A DNA stretch of 64,000 bases from Williamsia sp. CHRR-6 (lineage in GTDB: Bacteria > Actinomycetota > Actinomycetes > Mycobacteriales > Mycobacteriaceae). Below, in pieces: positions 20,957 through 30,472 of this stretch. The stretch's first letter is position 1. Every line of letters starts with the position of its first letter. The stretch covers positions 186,001-250,000 of the forward strand of contig NZ_JAHCSG010000001.1 in NCBI RefSeq assembly GCF_018474015.1, written 5' to 3'. Made by a program: the position numbers and the translations under genes. Under the pieces are notes generated by a model. The model made no database searches and had not been told where the DNA came from. It saw only the letters and a program-made list of their open reading frames with translations.

Positions 20957-22579
20957 TCAGCAAGTGAGACCCGGCGTCGGCAGTGTGAGATCGACCAGGT
21001 ACGCCGTCAACGGTCCGTCCAGGCACATGTTGCCCTCGAAGGACGCCGTGTGCTGGGTACCGCGGAACGTCACCAGTCGGGCCTTGAGCTGATCGGCCAA
21101 CGACACCCCCGCCGCGTAGGGGGTGGCTGGGTCGTTGGTGGTCGACACGACCACCGTCGTCGCCAGCTCCGGGATGGACAGCTTGTGCGGCTGGTAGGTG
21201 ACCGGGACCGGCCAGAACGCGCACGCGTCCTTGCCCGTCGCCCCGGTCCCCTTGCCGTCGTCACGGTAGGGAGCGACGGTCCGCAACGTCGTGTCGAGCT
21301 TGTTCAGGGTGGCTTGGTCGGTGATGGCCGGTTCGTCGACGCACCGGATGGCCAGGAACGCATCCGATGAGTTGTCGTACTTTCCCTGCCGATCCCGACC
21401 CTCGTAGAAGTCGGCCAGCCGCAACATGGTGTCGCCACTGCCCCGGGTCAACTCGGTCAGCCCGTCGCGCAGGAACTTCCAGAGGGTGTCGGAGTACAGC
21501 GCCTGATTGGTGGCGGTGATGGCGTCGCCGAAGGACAGTCCACGAGGGTCCTTGGTCTTGGCCGGCGTGGTGATCAGCGGCCGCACCAACTGGTGATATC
21601 GCGCGACGAACTGCGCCGGGTCGGCCCCCAGCGGGCAGCCGGGTTTGGTTGCGCAGTCGGCGGCGAACTTGTTGAACGCCAACTGGAATCCGGCACTCTG
21701 GTTGACGATGTCGGCAACCGGGTCGGCCGTCGGATCGACGGCGCCGTCGTTGATCATGGCCCGCACGCGATTCGGGTACTTCTCGGCGTAGGCGCCGCCG
21801 ATCTTGGTGCCATAGGAGTAACCGAGGTAGTTCAGCTTGTCGAAGCCCAGGACCGCCCGCAGCACATCCATGTCCTGGATCACGTCCGCTGTTCCCACGT
21901 GCGCCAGGAATGTGCGTCCCATGCGTTGCACGCACTCCCTGCCGATCTGGGTGTTCACCGCCTCCTGCCGGGCGATCCCAGCGGGACTGTTGTCGACGTA
22001 CTCGGCCCGGTAGGCGTCGCGCTCGCTGTCGGTCTGACAGCGGATGGCCGGGGTTGATCGACCGATCCCGCGGGGATCGAATCCGATGAAATCCAGGGTC
22101 TGGCTGACCGGCATCTTCGCGAAATCAGCGGCGGTCCCAGCCATGTAGTCGACTCCGGAGGCACCCGGGCCACCGGGGTTGGTCAGGACGATCCCGCTGG
22201 CCTGCTGCGACGCCTTGAGCCGAAAGACTGCAATCGACGCCGTGGCGCCATCGGGGGCCGCGTAGTCGACGGGGACCTGGAACCGACCACACTCACTGCG
22301 GTCCTGGGGGTACTCGGCATCGGGAACGAAGTCCTTGCACGATCCCCAGTCGATGGTCTGTCGGAGGAACCGGTCCAACCCCTTGCCAGGCAGTTGCGCG
22401 GCGTCGCGGGTCGGACGAGCGGTGCCATCGACGGTGCAGCCGGCGAACACCGTGGCGACGGTGACCATCACCAGCCCGGCGAACACCGCCTCACGGACCG
22501 GACGACGGCGCCCGCGGCGCGGTGCGCCCGACGGCGCGGCAGGGTGGCGGGCGGCGGTCGAAGAGGGCACGAACTGCAT
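20957..22579 (-). CDS. Exported TAP-type alpha/beta-hydrolase (Hip1/CaeA-like lipoprotein)
   Basis: A 540-residue cell-envelope hydrolase. A basic N-terminus and hydrophobic segment end in the lipobox VFAGC, so it is probably a lipoprotein. The alpha/beta-hydrolase core has an oxyanion region NPGGPGASG, the nucleophile S255 in GYSYGTK, an aspartate in TNDPATP and a histidine in GTQHTA within the C-terminal TAP domain. It matches the Rv2223c/Rv2224c pair, of which only one copy is present here. Rv2224c is a serine protease of the cell envelope; esterase activity has also been reported. I chose ATG 22579 to place the signal sequence correctly; GTG/ATG ten codons upstream (22609) is possible. 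Confidence 0.88.
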   Translation of the reverse strand: MQFVPSSTAARHPAAPSGAPRRGRRRPVREAVFAGLVMVTVATVFAGCTVDGTARPTRDAAQLPGKGLDRFLRQTIDWGSCKDFVPDAEYPQDRSECGRFQVPVDYAAPDGATASIAVFRLKASQQASGIVLTNPGGPGASGVDYMAGTAADFAKMPVSQTLDFIGFDPRGIGRSTPAIRCQTDSERDAYRAEYVDNSPAGIARQEAVNTQIGRECVQRMGRTFLAHVGTADVIQDMDVLRAVLGFDKLNYLGYSYGTKIGGAYAEKYPNRVRAMINDGAVDPTADPVADIVNQSAGFQLAFNKFAADCATKPGCPLGADPAQFVARYHQLVRPLITTPAKTKDPRGLSFGDAITATNQALYSDTLWKFLRDGLTELTRGSGDTMLRLADFYEGRDRQGKYDNSSDAFLAIRCVDEPAITDQATLNKLDTTLRTVAPYRDDGKGTGATGKDACAFWPVPVTYQPHKLSIPELATTVVVSTTNDPATPYAAGVSLADQLKARLVTFRGTQHTASFEGNMCLDGPLTAYLVDLTLPTPGLTC

Positions 22580-22790
22580 CCCGCCATCGTGACACGCCCA
22601 GGTCGACATGTGGTGTCAACCCGCCTTCCCACACCTGTTGCTGCGAGACCAGGTATCACCGACCGCGGCAGAGGATGTGAGCGAAGACACTCACCGGGGC
22701 CGTGTTCGACCTCGCCGGCTGGTGGGACCATGAAGGCGTCCCATCCACCCGGGTACTCGGCCGCCGAGACTCGAGGCACGAAAAGAGACA

Positions 22791-23642
22791 ATGATGTCCG
22801 ACGTATCTCCGTACGGTTCTGCTGCCACTCCCGCACCGACGGCTCCCCGGCGGGTCACCCGCGTTCACCACCTCGCCCAGATGAAGGCTGAGGGTGAGAA
22901 GTGGTCGATGCTCACCGCCTACGACTACTCCAGTGCTCGACTGTTCGACGACGCAGGCATCCCCGTCCTGCTGGTCGGCGACTCCGCCGCGAATGTCGTC
23001 TACGGCTACGACACCACCATCCCCATCACCTGCGATGAGTTGATCCCGCTGGTGCGCGGCGTGGTCAAAGGCGCACCCCATGCGCTGGTGGTCGCCGACC
23101 TGCCGTTCGGCAGCTACGAGGGCGGCAGCGCACAGGCTCTGGCCAGCGCCACCCGGTTCTTCAAGGAGGCCGGCGCCCACGCGGTCAAACTCGAGGGCGG
23201 CGAACGGGTCGCCGACCAGATCGCGACGCTCTCGGCCGCAGGCATCCCGGTCATGGCGCACATCGGGTTCACCCCACAGTCGGTCAACGGGCTCGGCGGC
23301 TTCCGGGTCCAGGGCCGTGGTGACGGTGGCGACCAGCTGATCGCCGACGCGATCGCGGTGGCCGAAGCAGGCGCGTTCGCCGTCGTCATGGAGATGGTCC
23401 CCGCCGAGCTGGCCGGCCAGATCACCCGCAAGCTGACCATCCCCACCGTCGGGATCGGAGCGGGCAACGAGACCGACGCACAGGTGTTGGTGTGGCAGGA
23501 CATGGCCGGGTTCACCCACGGCAAGACCGCACGCTTCGTGAAGCGCTACGCCGATGTCGGCGGCGAATTGCGCCGCGCCGCAGAACAATACGCCGACGAG
23601 GTGCGCCGCGGGGTGTTCCCCGGGCCCGAACACAGCTACTGA
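22791..23642 (+). CDS. panB: 3-methyl-2-oxobutanoate hydroxymethyltransferase
   Basis: PanB makes ketopantoate, the first committed step to pantothenate and CoA. The 283-residue protein has [27 protein letters not shown] (metal and substrate binding), KLEGG and [15 protein letters not shown] second ATG follows the first directly, so the start may be 22794; AAAAGAGA precedes it. Orthologue of Rv2225. panC and panD are not in the window. A strong hairpin follows the gene. Confidence 0.97.
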   Translation: MMSDVSPYGSAATPAPTAPRRVTRVHHLAQMKAEGEKWSMLTAYDYSSARLFDDAGIPVLLVGDSAANVVYGYDTTIPITCDELIPLVRGVVKGAPHALVVADLPFGSYEGGSAQALASATRFFKEAGAHAVKLEGGERVADQIATLSAAGIPVMAHIGFTPQSVNGLGGFRVQGRGDGGDQLIADAIAVAEAGAFAVVMEMVPAELAGQITRKLTIPTVGIGAGNETDAQVLVWQDMAGFTHGKTARFVKRYADVGGELRRAAEQYADEVRRGVFPGPEHSY

Positions 23643-23650
23643 TCCGCCCG

Positions 23651-23687
23651 CCGACATCGCGCCCGTGGGTTCTCGGCGCGATGTCGG
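23651..23687 (+). terminator. Hairpin terminator after panB
   Basis: A 13-bp perfect stem (CCGACATCGCGCC with GGCGCGATGTCGG) and an 11-base loop, starting 9 nt after the stop. There is no long T run. Confidence 0.75.
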
Positions 23688-23745
23688 CAAAGCCACGAGA
23701 AGACCACGATCGGCCGGGCACCATGGGCTCGGTGCACCCATTGGG

Positions 23746-23751
23746 CATAGT
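23746..23751 (+). promoter_or_regulatory. -10 box (CATAGT) for pip
   Basis: CATAGT ends six bases before the ATG of the prolyl iminopeptidase gene, consistent with a leaderless transcript. Confidence 0.55.
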
Positions 23752-23757
23752 GGTCGC

Positions 23758-24762
23758 ATGCGTGACTTCTACCCCGCGATCGCCCCATACGAGCGCGGCA
23801 TGCTCGATGTCGGTGATGGCCAGCAGATCTACCACGAGTCCAGCGGCCGACCCGATGGCAAACCGGCGCTGTTCCTCCACGGCGGCCCCGGCGGCGGCAC
23901 ATCCGACGAGCATCGGCGGTTCTTCGATCCCGAGACCTACCGGATCGTCCTGTTCGACCAACGTGGGTGCGGTCGCTCGACCCCCCACATCGCTGACGAG
24001 GCCGACCTGTCGGTCAACACCACCGACCACCTCATCTCCGACATCGAACGGCTCCGGGTGCACCTCGGGATCGAGCAGTGGCTGGTCTTCGGTGGATCGT
24101 GGGGCTCCACGCTGGCGCTGGCATACGCCCAGGCACACCCCGACCGGGTCAGCGAACTGGTGGTGCGCGGCATATTCCTGCTGCGCCGCAGCGAGATCGA
24201 CTGGTACTACAACGGCGGGGCCGCCCACCTCTTCCCCGACGAATGGGAGCGATACCTGGCCCCCATCCCGGAGGCCGACCGCGATGGCGATCTGGTGGCC
24301 GCCTACCACCGGCTGCTCACCGGAGGCGATCGGCAAGTGGCTCAGGCCGCCGCCACCGCGTGGACCACGTGGGAACAGCGCACCAGCTATCTCCTCCCTC
24401 GCCCAGACGACCCCACCGTCGACGCGCGCTTCGATCTTGCGTTCGCGACCATCGAGAACCACTACTTCATGCACGGCGGGTTCATCGAGGAGGGTCAGTT
24501 GCTGCGCGACATCAGTCGGATCGCCCACATTCCCGGGGTGATCGTGCAGGGCCGATACGACGCGGTCTGTCCGATGCGCAGTGCCTGGGATCTGCACCGC
24601 GCGTGGCCGCAGGCCGAGCTGCGAGTCGTGGCCGACGCCGGCCACGCCGCCTTCGAACTGGGGATCCGCCGGGAACTGGTGGCTGCCACCGACCGTTTCC
24701 GCACCACAGGACAATCCGATGCGATCGCAGCCGAGTCCATCAACGGGCCAGCCGGGCCGTGA
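23758..24762 (+). CDS. pip: Prolyl iminopeptidase
   Basis: A cytosolic S33 alpha/beta-hydrolase, 334 residues, that releases N-terminal proline. It has the oxyanion motif HGGPGGG, FDQRGCGRS, the nucleophile motif GGSWGSTLAL, an acid in GRYDAVCP and a histidine in AGHAAFE. The start was set at ATG 23758, which begins the conserved YPAIAPYERGML region and follows a -10 box. In-frame codons further upstream overlap panB and its terminator and are not supported. Confidence 0.93.
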   Translation: MRDFYPAIAPYERGMLDVGDGQQIYHESSGRPDGKPALFLHGGPGGGTSDEHRRFFDPETYRIVLFDQRGCGRSTPHIADEADLSVNTTDHLISDIERLRVHLGIEQWLVFGGSWGSTLALAYAQAHPDRVSELVVRGIFLLRRSEIDWYYNGGAAHLFPDEWERYLAPIPEADRDGDLVAAYHRLLTGGDRQVAQAAATAWTTWEQRTSYLLPRPDDPTVDARFDLAFATIENHYFMHGGFIEEGQLLRDISRIAHIPGVIVQGRYDAVCPMRSAWDLHRAWPQAELRVVADAGHAAFELGIRRELVAATDRFRTTGQSDAIAAESINGPAGP

Positions 24763-24850
24763 GCGGTGAACACGTGCCGACCGCGCGGCACGCGACGTCA
24801 CAGCGCGACACGATCGCTACGCACACCAGAGCCGACAGACGGGACCAGGG

Positions 24851-26335
24851 ATGAGTGACCACCTCGAGATCGAGCTGAAACTCGACGTCGACCCACACAC
24901 CCCGACACCGGATCTGCGCTCGCTCCCCGGTGTCGCCGTCACCGTGGGACCGATCGTCGAGCACCTCGACGCCACCTACTTCGACACCGACGACCTGGTG
25001 CTGGCGGAGAACCGGATCACGCTGCGTAGACGCACTGGCGGGCACGACGACGGGTGGCACCTCAAGCGTCCGGGCACCGACCTCGGCCGCCGGGAACGCC
25101 AGGCCCCCTTGGGGACCGGCGCCGAGACCACCCCGCCGCCGGAGATCGTCGAGCCGGTGACGGTGCATCTGCGTGGACGATCGGTGGCACCGATCGCTGT
25201 CATCAACACCGTGCGCCACATCACCGAGCTGCGCGGCGACGATCACCGGCTGCTGGCGATGCTGTGTGCCGATCAGGTCACCGCACGATCACTGCTGACC
25301 AACGGCACCAGCCGACGTTGGGCCGAGTGGGAGTTCGAACTCGTCGACGGCGACGCCGCGCTGTTGGCCGAGGCCGAGAACCTCCTGCGTGCTGCAGGTG
25401 CGCGCACTGCGTCCAGCGCGTCCAAGCTGGCACGTGCCATCGGGGCCACCCCGACGCGCGCGCCCGTGGCGACGCTGGGCAAGAAGGCGTCGGCGCTGGA
25501 GGTGGTGATCACCGAACTCCGTCGGCACCGCGATCAGTTGATCGCCGTCGACCCCACGGTGCGAGACGACGAGGACGACGCCGTTCACCAGATGCGGGTG
25601 GCCACCCGGCGGCTACGCAGTGTGTTGCGCGCATTTCCCCAAGTGATCGGCGGAGACCAACCGACGCGCATCGACGACGAGCTGCGGGAGTTGGCGGCGG
25701 TACTGGGCGTGGCCCGTGACGCGGAGGTGGCCGCCGCCCGGTACCGCACGCTACTCGCCGACGAGGACCCCTCACCGGCGCTGACCGCAGCACTGGTCGA
25801 CGAGCAGATGCGTCGCTACCGGCGTGGGTTGAAAACCTCAGTGGCCGCGATGAACTCGTCGCGGTACTTCGCGTTGCTCGATGACCTCGACGCGATGATC
25901 GCCGAGCCGACGCCGGGCCCCGACGCCGCCACGACCGCTGCTGCCGCACTGCACAGTGCAGTGCGCTCATCACGCCGCTCGGTCCGTCGCGCTGAACGCC
26001 GCCTCGCCCACCTGCCGGCGGGCACCGAGGAGTGGACAACCGCCATGCACGCCATCCGCAAGAAAGCCAAGCGGCTGCGGTACGTGGCGGAGTCGGGCGC
26101 GGCGATCTCGACCACGCGACACCGCCGGATCGCCGGTGCGGCCAAAACCATCCAGAGCACCCTCGGCGACGTCAACGATGCCGCGCTGAGCCGTGCGTTT
26201 CTGGCTGCGGTCACCGCCCGCACCACCGACCCGCGCGACAGCTTCGTCCTCGGGCGGCTCGACGCGCGTGAGCAGGCCGCACATGACGCGGCGCTACAGG
26301 CCTACGTCGCGGTGTCGGGAGAACTGCTCGACTAG
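24851..26335 (+). CDS. CYTH-CHAD domain protein
   Basis: A 494-residue protein corresponding to Rv2226. The N-terminal CYTH domain (about 1-200) begins with the EIELKLDV metal/triphosphate-binding motif and has alternating charged strands (ITLRRRTGG, WHLKRPG). The CHAD domain (about 215-490) is helical with conserved histidines and basic residues (HQMRVATRRLR, MHAIRKKAKRLRYVAE) that bind polyphosphate in characterised homologues. A role in triphosphate or polyphosphate metabolism is inferred from the domains. AGGG precedes the ATG. It converges on rnpB. Confidence 0.9.
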   Translation: MSDHLEIELKLDVDPHTPTPDLRSLPGVAVTVGPIVEHLDATYFDTDDLVLAENRITLRRRTGGHDDGWHLKRPGTDLGRRERQAPLGTGAETTPPPEIVEPVTVHLRGRSVAPIAVINTVRHITELRGDDHRLLAMLCADQVTARSLLTNGTSRRWAEWEFELVDGDAALLAEAENLLRAAGARTASSASKLARAIGATPTRAPVATLGKKASALEVVITELRRHRDQLIAVDPTVRDDEDDAVHQMRVATRRLRSVLRAFPQVIGGDQPTRIDDELRELAAVLGVARDAEVAAARYRTLLADEDPSPALTAALVDEQMRRYRRGLKTSVAAMNSSRYFALLDDLDAMIAEPTPGPDAATTAAAALHSAVRSSRRSVRRAERRLAHLPAGTEEWTTAMHAIRKKAKRLRYVAESGAAISTTRHRRIAGAAKTIQSTLGDVNDAALSRAFLAAVTARTTDPRDSFVLGRLDAREQAAHDAALQAYVAVSGELLD

Positions 26336-26375
26336 CTCGGTGCACTACCGCGGGCACCCCTCGCGCAGGGGGCGG

Positions 26376-26811
<436 letters not shown>

Positions 26812-26815
26812 GGTT

Positions 26816-26821
26816 ATGCTA
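26816..26821 (-). promoter_or_regulatory. -10 box (TAGCAT) for rnpB
   Basis: The minus-strand TAGCAT ends four bases before the P1 helix of RNase P RNA, at the expected distance from the RNA 5' end. Confidence 0.5.
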
Positions 26822-26926
26822 ACAACGCTCCACGTCGGCGCCGACATATCCGACGCCGACTGCGCCGCTGGGGGGACGGGTCGGACGTGGTCCGACGATG
26901 GGAGCAGAAACATTGGGGGTAAGAGA

Positions 26927-27973
26927 ATGATTCGTCGCGCCACCGCGTCGGTCTCAGGTGTCATCCGATCGAGCGTCACCGTGATGACGACCGCGACCTT
27001 GGCCGTGACCGGCGTGACCGCAGTGGCAGGGGCCGTGGTGTCGGCGCCGGCCGCAGCCGCACCTGGTAGCGCGACCGCGGCCCGCGCCTCGATCCTGTCG
27101 ATCAAGAAGGTCACCACCACGCGCAGCCGCGTCACCGTGTACTCGCCGTCGATGCGCCGCACCATCGCCCTCGACGTGCTGACCCCCGCCGCACGGTCGG
27201 GCAAACGACCCACGCTGTACCTGCTCGACGGCATCGACGCCGGCAGCAGCACCAACTTCGCCCAGAGCGACTGGTTGCGGGCCACCGATGTCGAGAAGTT
27301 CTTCGCCGACAAGCAGGTCACCGTGGTGTTGCCGATCGGCGGGCCGGCCAGCTACTACACCGACTGGAACCGCACCGACCCCACCCTTGGTCGCTACGCC
27401 TGGGAGACGTTGCTCACCACCGAACTCCGGCCGGTGATCGAGGCCGCCTTCGACGGCAACGGGCGACGCGCGCTGGCCGGGGCGTCCATGGGCGCATCCG
27501 GCGCTCTCACCCTGGCCGCCCGCCACCCCGGGCAGTACCGAGCTGTTGCCGCGTTCAGTGGCTGCCTGAACCTGCTCAGCGCAGAAGGCACCGCTGTCAC
27601 CGTTACCGGCATCTCCGGGAAGGGCGGCAACCCGAACAACATGTGGGGTCCGCCGGGCAGCGCGGGATGGCGGGCTCACGACCCGAGCACCAACGTCAAG
27701 GGATTACGCGGCACCTACGTCTACGTGTCCGCCGGTGACGGTCGTGGCGACTCCGGTGTCGCACTGAGCCCGACGGACAAGATCGCCGCGCCGATCGGTG
27801 CCGCCTACGAGGTCGGCGCGCTCACCTGCACGCGAGGCTTTCTCTCGGCCGCCACAAGGGCGAAGGTCCCGGTGACGTTCGATCTGCATCGCGGATATCA
27901 CATGTGGGCCTTCTGGTCGCGCGACATCAAGCGCGCGTGGCCCGGCATCGACAAGGCACTCTCGACGCGCTGA
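26927..27973 (+). CDS. Secreted esterase, antigen 85/mycolyltransferase-like (copy 1)
   Basis: A 348-residue exported alpha/beta-hydrolase of the esterase D/antigen 85 superfamily. A signal peptide runs to the APAAAAPGS region (about residue 45). The domain has LYLLDGIDAG, VLPIGGPASYYTDW, the nucleophile S187 in GASMGASGA, and a late histidine in RGYHMWAFW. Antigen 85 enzymes transfer mycolates in the cell wall; this protein belongs to the wider family, so its substrate is inferred. A paralogue lies at 29.4 kb. The pair is absent from the corresponding M. tuberculosis interval. ATG 26927 follows a purine-rich AAGAG. Confidence 0.85.
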   Translation: MIRRATASVSGVIRSSVTVMTTATLAVTGVTAVAGAVVSAPAAAAPGSATAARASILSIKKVTTTRSRVTVYSPSMRRTIALDVLTPAARSGKRPTLYLLDGIDAGSSTNFAQSDWLRATDVEKFFADKQVTVVLPIGGPASYYTDWNRTDPTLGRYAWETLLTTELRPVIEAAFDGNGRRALAGASMGASGALTLAARHPGQYRAVAAFSGCLNLLSAEGTAVTVTGISGKGGNPNNMWGPPGSAGWRAHDPSTNVKGLRGTYVYVSAGDGRGDSGVALSPTDKIAAPIGAAYEVGALTCTRGFLSAATRAKVPVTFDLHRGYHMWAFWSRDIKRAWPGIDKALSTR

Positions 27974-28005
27974 GCCGATCCTCAGGGGATCACCGGGCGG
28001 GTCGC

Positions 28006-28011
28006 TAGACT
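28006..28011 (+). promoter_or_regulatory. Possible -10 box (TAGACT) before the anion transporter
   Basis: TAGACT ends seven bases before a GTG (28019) that opens only six codons, and 18 bases before the transporter ATG at 28030. The transporter leader would therefore be about 11 nt. Confidence 0.4.
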
Positions 28012-28029
28012 CGCGCCGGTGAATTCCCC

Positions 28030-29259
28030 ATGGACGTGATTGCGCTCGCATTGATGGCGATCACCCTGGGGTGTGCGATCGTACGACCGCGCGGGCTCCC
28101 CGAGGCCGCGTTCGCGCTTCCCGCAGCGGCAGTGGTACTCGCGCTGGGGCTGGTCTCCCCCGCCGCCGCGCTGCGGGAGCTTGGGCAGCTCGACACCACA
28201 GTGGTGGTGCTCGCCGCGCTGCTCACGCTGTCCTACGCCAGCGCAGCACTCGGGGTGTTCGACTGGCTGGCCGCAGTCATCGGCCGCATCGGGGGCGCCG
28301 GCCCGATGTCGTTGTTCGCGTGGGGATTCGGGGCCGCAGCGTTGGTGACCGCAACGCTCAACCTGGATGCGACGGTGGTGCTGCTGACGCCGGTGCTGAT
28401 CACCTTGACTCGATCAGCCCGAGTCGATGTCGCCCCGCTGGGCTACGCGACGATCGGCTTGGCCAACGCCGCGTCGTCACTCATGCCCGTCTCCAATCTC
28501 ACCAACCTGTTGGCCTTTCAGGCATCCGGCCTGACCTTCGCAACGTTCACCGCCACGATGGCCCTACCCTGGGCCCTCACCCTGGCGATCTGGTGGCTGG
28601 TGTATCGCGCCTACTTTCGGCGCCAGCTGCAGCACCCGCCGCACCCCACCCCGAGGGTGGACATCGGGCCGGCCCCGACCGCGGCCCTGACCGTTCTGGG
28701 TATCACCCTCGCGGGCTTCGCTGCGGCCTCACAGGTCGGCCTAGAGCCGGCGTGGGCTGCGGTGGCGGGAGCAGTCGTGATGTCTGGTCTGGCGCTGCGG
28801 CGACGCGCCGCAGGCATGATTGCGCTGTTCGCAGCAACCAATCCGGCGTTCCTCCTGTTCGTCCTCGCGTTGGGCGTGCTGGTCGCCGCCATCTCCCGCG
28901 GCAGGGTGGGCGACTGGCTGAGCCAGGTCCTGCCCTCGGGAACCGACCTGGGGTCGTTGCTGATCATCGCCGCGGTCGCTGCCGTCGCGGCCAACCTGGT
29001 CAACAACATCCCCGCCACGCTGCTGCTGCTCACTGCACTGGGGACGCACGCGCCCGCTGCCGCCGTGTTGGCCATGGTGTTGGGGGTCAACATCGGCTCA
29101 GCCATCACCTACGTGGGGTCGCTGGCCAACTTGCTCTGGCGCCGCGTGTTGACCGACCACGGCGTACCGACGTCGGCCCTGCGGTTCACCACGCTGGGAT
29201 TGTTGGCCGCGCCCCCGTCGATAGTGGCCTCGGTCACTGCACTGTGGCTCACCTCCTGA
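28030..29259 (+). CDS. ArsB/SLC13-type anion transporter
   Basis: A 409-residue integral membrane protein with about ten to eleven helices and short loops, resembling the ArsB/SLC13/CitM ion-transporter superfamily. The two half-repeats carry NLDATVVLLTPVLITL and, near the end, NNIPATLLLLTAL with GVNIGSAITYVGSLANLL, which are typical substrate and ion-binding loop motifs. The substrate (arsenite, dicarboxylate or other anion) cannot be assigned, and no arsR/arsC lies nearby. It sits between two esterase paralogues. Confidence 0.8.
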   Translation: MDVIALALMAITLGCAIVRPRGLPEAAFALPAAAVVLALGLVSPAAALRELGQLDTTVVVLAALLTLSYASAALGVFDWLAAVIGRIGGAGPMSLFAWGFGAAALVTATLNLDATVVLLTPVLITLTRSARVDVAPLGYATIGLANAASSLMPVSNLTNLLAFQASGLTFATFTATMALPWALTLAIWWLVYRAYFRRQLQHPPHPTPRVDIGPAPTAALTVLGITLAGFAAASQVGLEPAWAAVAGAVVMSGLALRRRAAGMIALFAATNPAFLLFVLALGVLVAAISRGRVGDWLSQVLPSGTDLGSLLIIAAVAAVAANLVNNIPATLLLLTALGTHAPAAAVLAMVLGVNIGSAITYVGSLANLLWRRVLTDHGVPTSALRFTTLGLLAAPPSIVASVTALWLTS

Positions 29260-29434
29260 CCGAAAACGACTGCACCCCTGCGGATTACGTCCATCAGGCG
29301 ATCCGACCCGCGGGTCACCGGGACCGGCGCGGCGAGTCCGAGTGGGTTCACCCGCACCCGTTCGGATACCGTCATCGCAACGCAGACACCTGCGGGCGCC
29401 CGTCGGGGGGGTGTTGGCGAAAATCGGAGGAACA

Positions 29435-30442
29435 ATGTCTCGACGCGTACGCGCGGCAACGATCGCTGCGGTCATCGCGACCACCGTGGCCACGCTGCTC
29501 ACCGTCCCGACCGCAGTGGGCGCCGCACCCATCTCGGCCGCACCGGCGGCGACGGCAAAGCTGTTGTCGGCCAAGGTGACTGCCCCTGGACGCACCCGCA
29601 TCACGGTGTTCGCCCCGAGCATGGCTCGCCGGATCACACTCGACGTCCTCACGCCCAAGAGCAAGGGTCCACGGCCGAGCATCTACCTGCTCGACGGCAT
29701 CGATGCCGGCGTGGACACCAACTTCACCCAGAGCGACTGGACCAAGTTCACCAAGGTCACCACCTTCTTCGCCAAGAAGAACGTCAACGTGGTCATCCCG
29801 ATCGGCGGAACCGGCAGCTACTACAGCGACTGGCTGCGCACTGATCCGGCCTACGGCCGCTACCTGTGGGAGACCTTCCTGACCAAGGAACTACCACCGC
29901 TGATCGACGCGAGGTTCACCGGCAACGGAAAAAACTACGTGGCCGGGGTGTCCATGGGAGCCACGTCTGCGATCGCCCTGCTGGCCCGAAACCCGTCGGT
30001 TTACACCGGCGCCGCCGCGTTCAGCGGCTGCCTCGACCTGAGAGGACCGCTGGGCATCGCCACCGTCCAGGTCGGCATCAGGGGACGCATGGGCAACCCT
30101 GACAACATGTGGGGACAGCCCAACAGCCCCACGTGGCGGGCACACGACCCGATTCGCCTCATCCCCAAACTGCGGGGCAAGCATGTCTTCGTGGCGTTCG
30201 GTGACGGGTCGATCGATCTGAGTGCCAACATCCCCGCCGAGCAGTACCTCGCCGCGCCCGTCGGATCGGCCTTCGAGGCGGGGGTCAAGGTGTGCAGCGA
30301 ACAGTTCGTGGCCGCTGCTGCGCGCCAACGGGTTCCGATCACCGTCTACCGGCACGGCGGACTACACACCTGGGGCTACTGGGAACGTGACCTCCGCGTG
30401 GCGTGGCCCGGGATCGCGCGCTCGCTGGGTGTCACGAGCTGA
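29435..30442 (+). CDS. Secreted esterase, antigen 85/mycolyltransferase-like (copy 2)
   Basis: A 335-residue paralogue of the protein at 26.9 kb, alignable along its whole length (shared LLDGIDAG, FTQSDW, IPIGGTGSYYSDW, AFSGCLDL, NPDNMWG). The signal peptide ends near VGAAPISA (about residue 30). The nucleophile is S173 in GVSMGATSA, and the terminal histidine is in GLHTWGYW. CGGAGG (29425-29430) sits four bases before the ATG. It acts outside the cell; mycolyl transfer or ester hydrolysis is inferred from the family only. Confidence 0.86.
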   Translation: MSRRVRAATIAAVIATTVATLLTVPTAVGAAPISAAPAATAKLLSAKVTAPGRTRITVFAPSMARRITLDVLTPKSKGPRPSIYLLDGIDAGVDTNFTQSDWTKFTKVTTFFAKKNVNVVIPIGGTGSYYSDWLRTDPAYGRYLWETFLTKELPPLIDARFTGNGKNYVAGVSMGATSAIALLARNPSVYTGAAAFSGCLDLRGPLGIATVQVGIRGRMGNPDNMWGQPNSPTWRAHDPIRLIPKLRGKHVFVAFGDGSIDLSANIPAEQYLAAPVGSAFEAGVKVCSEQFVAAAARQRVPITVYRHGGLHTWGYWERDLRVAWPGIARSLGVTS

Positions 30443-30472
30443 CAGCCCCGCAGTCTGAGCGCTGGCCGACCG

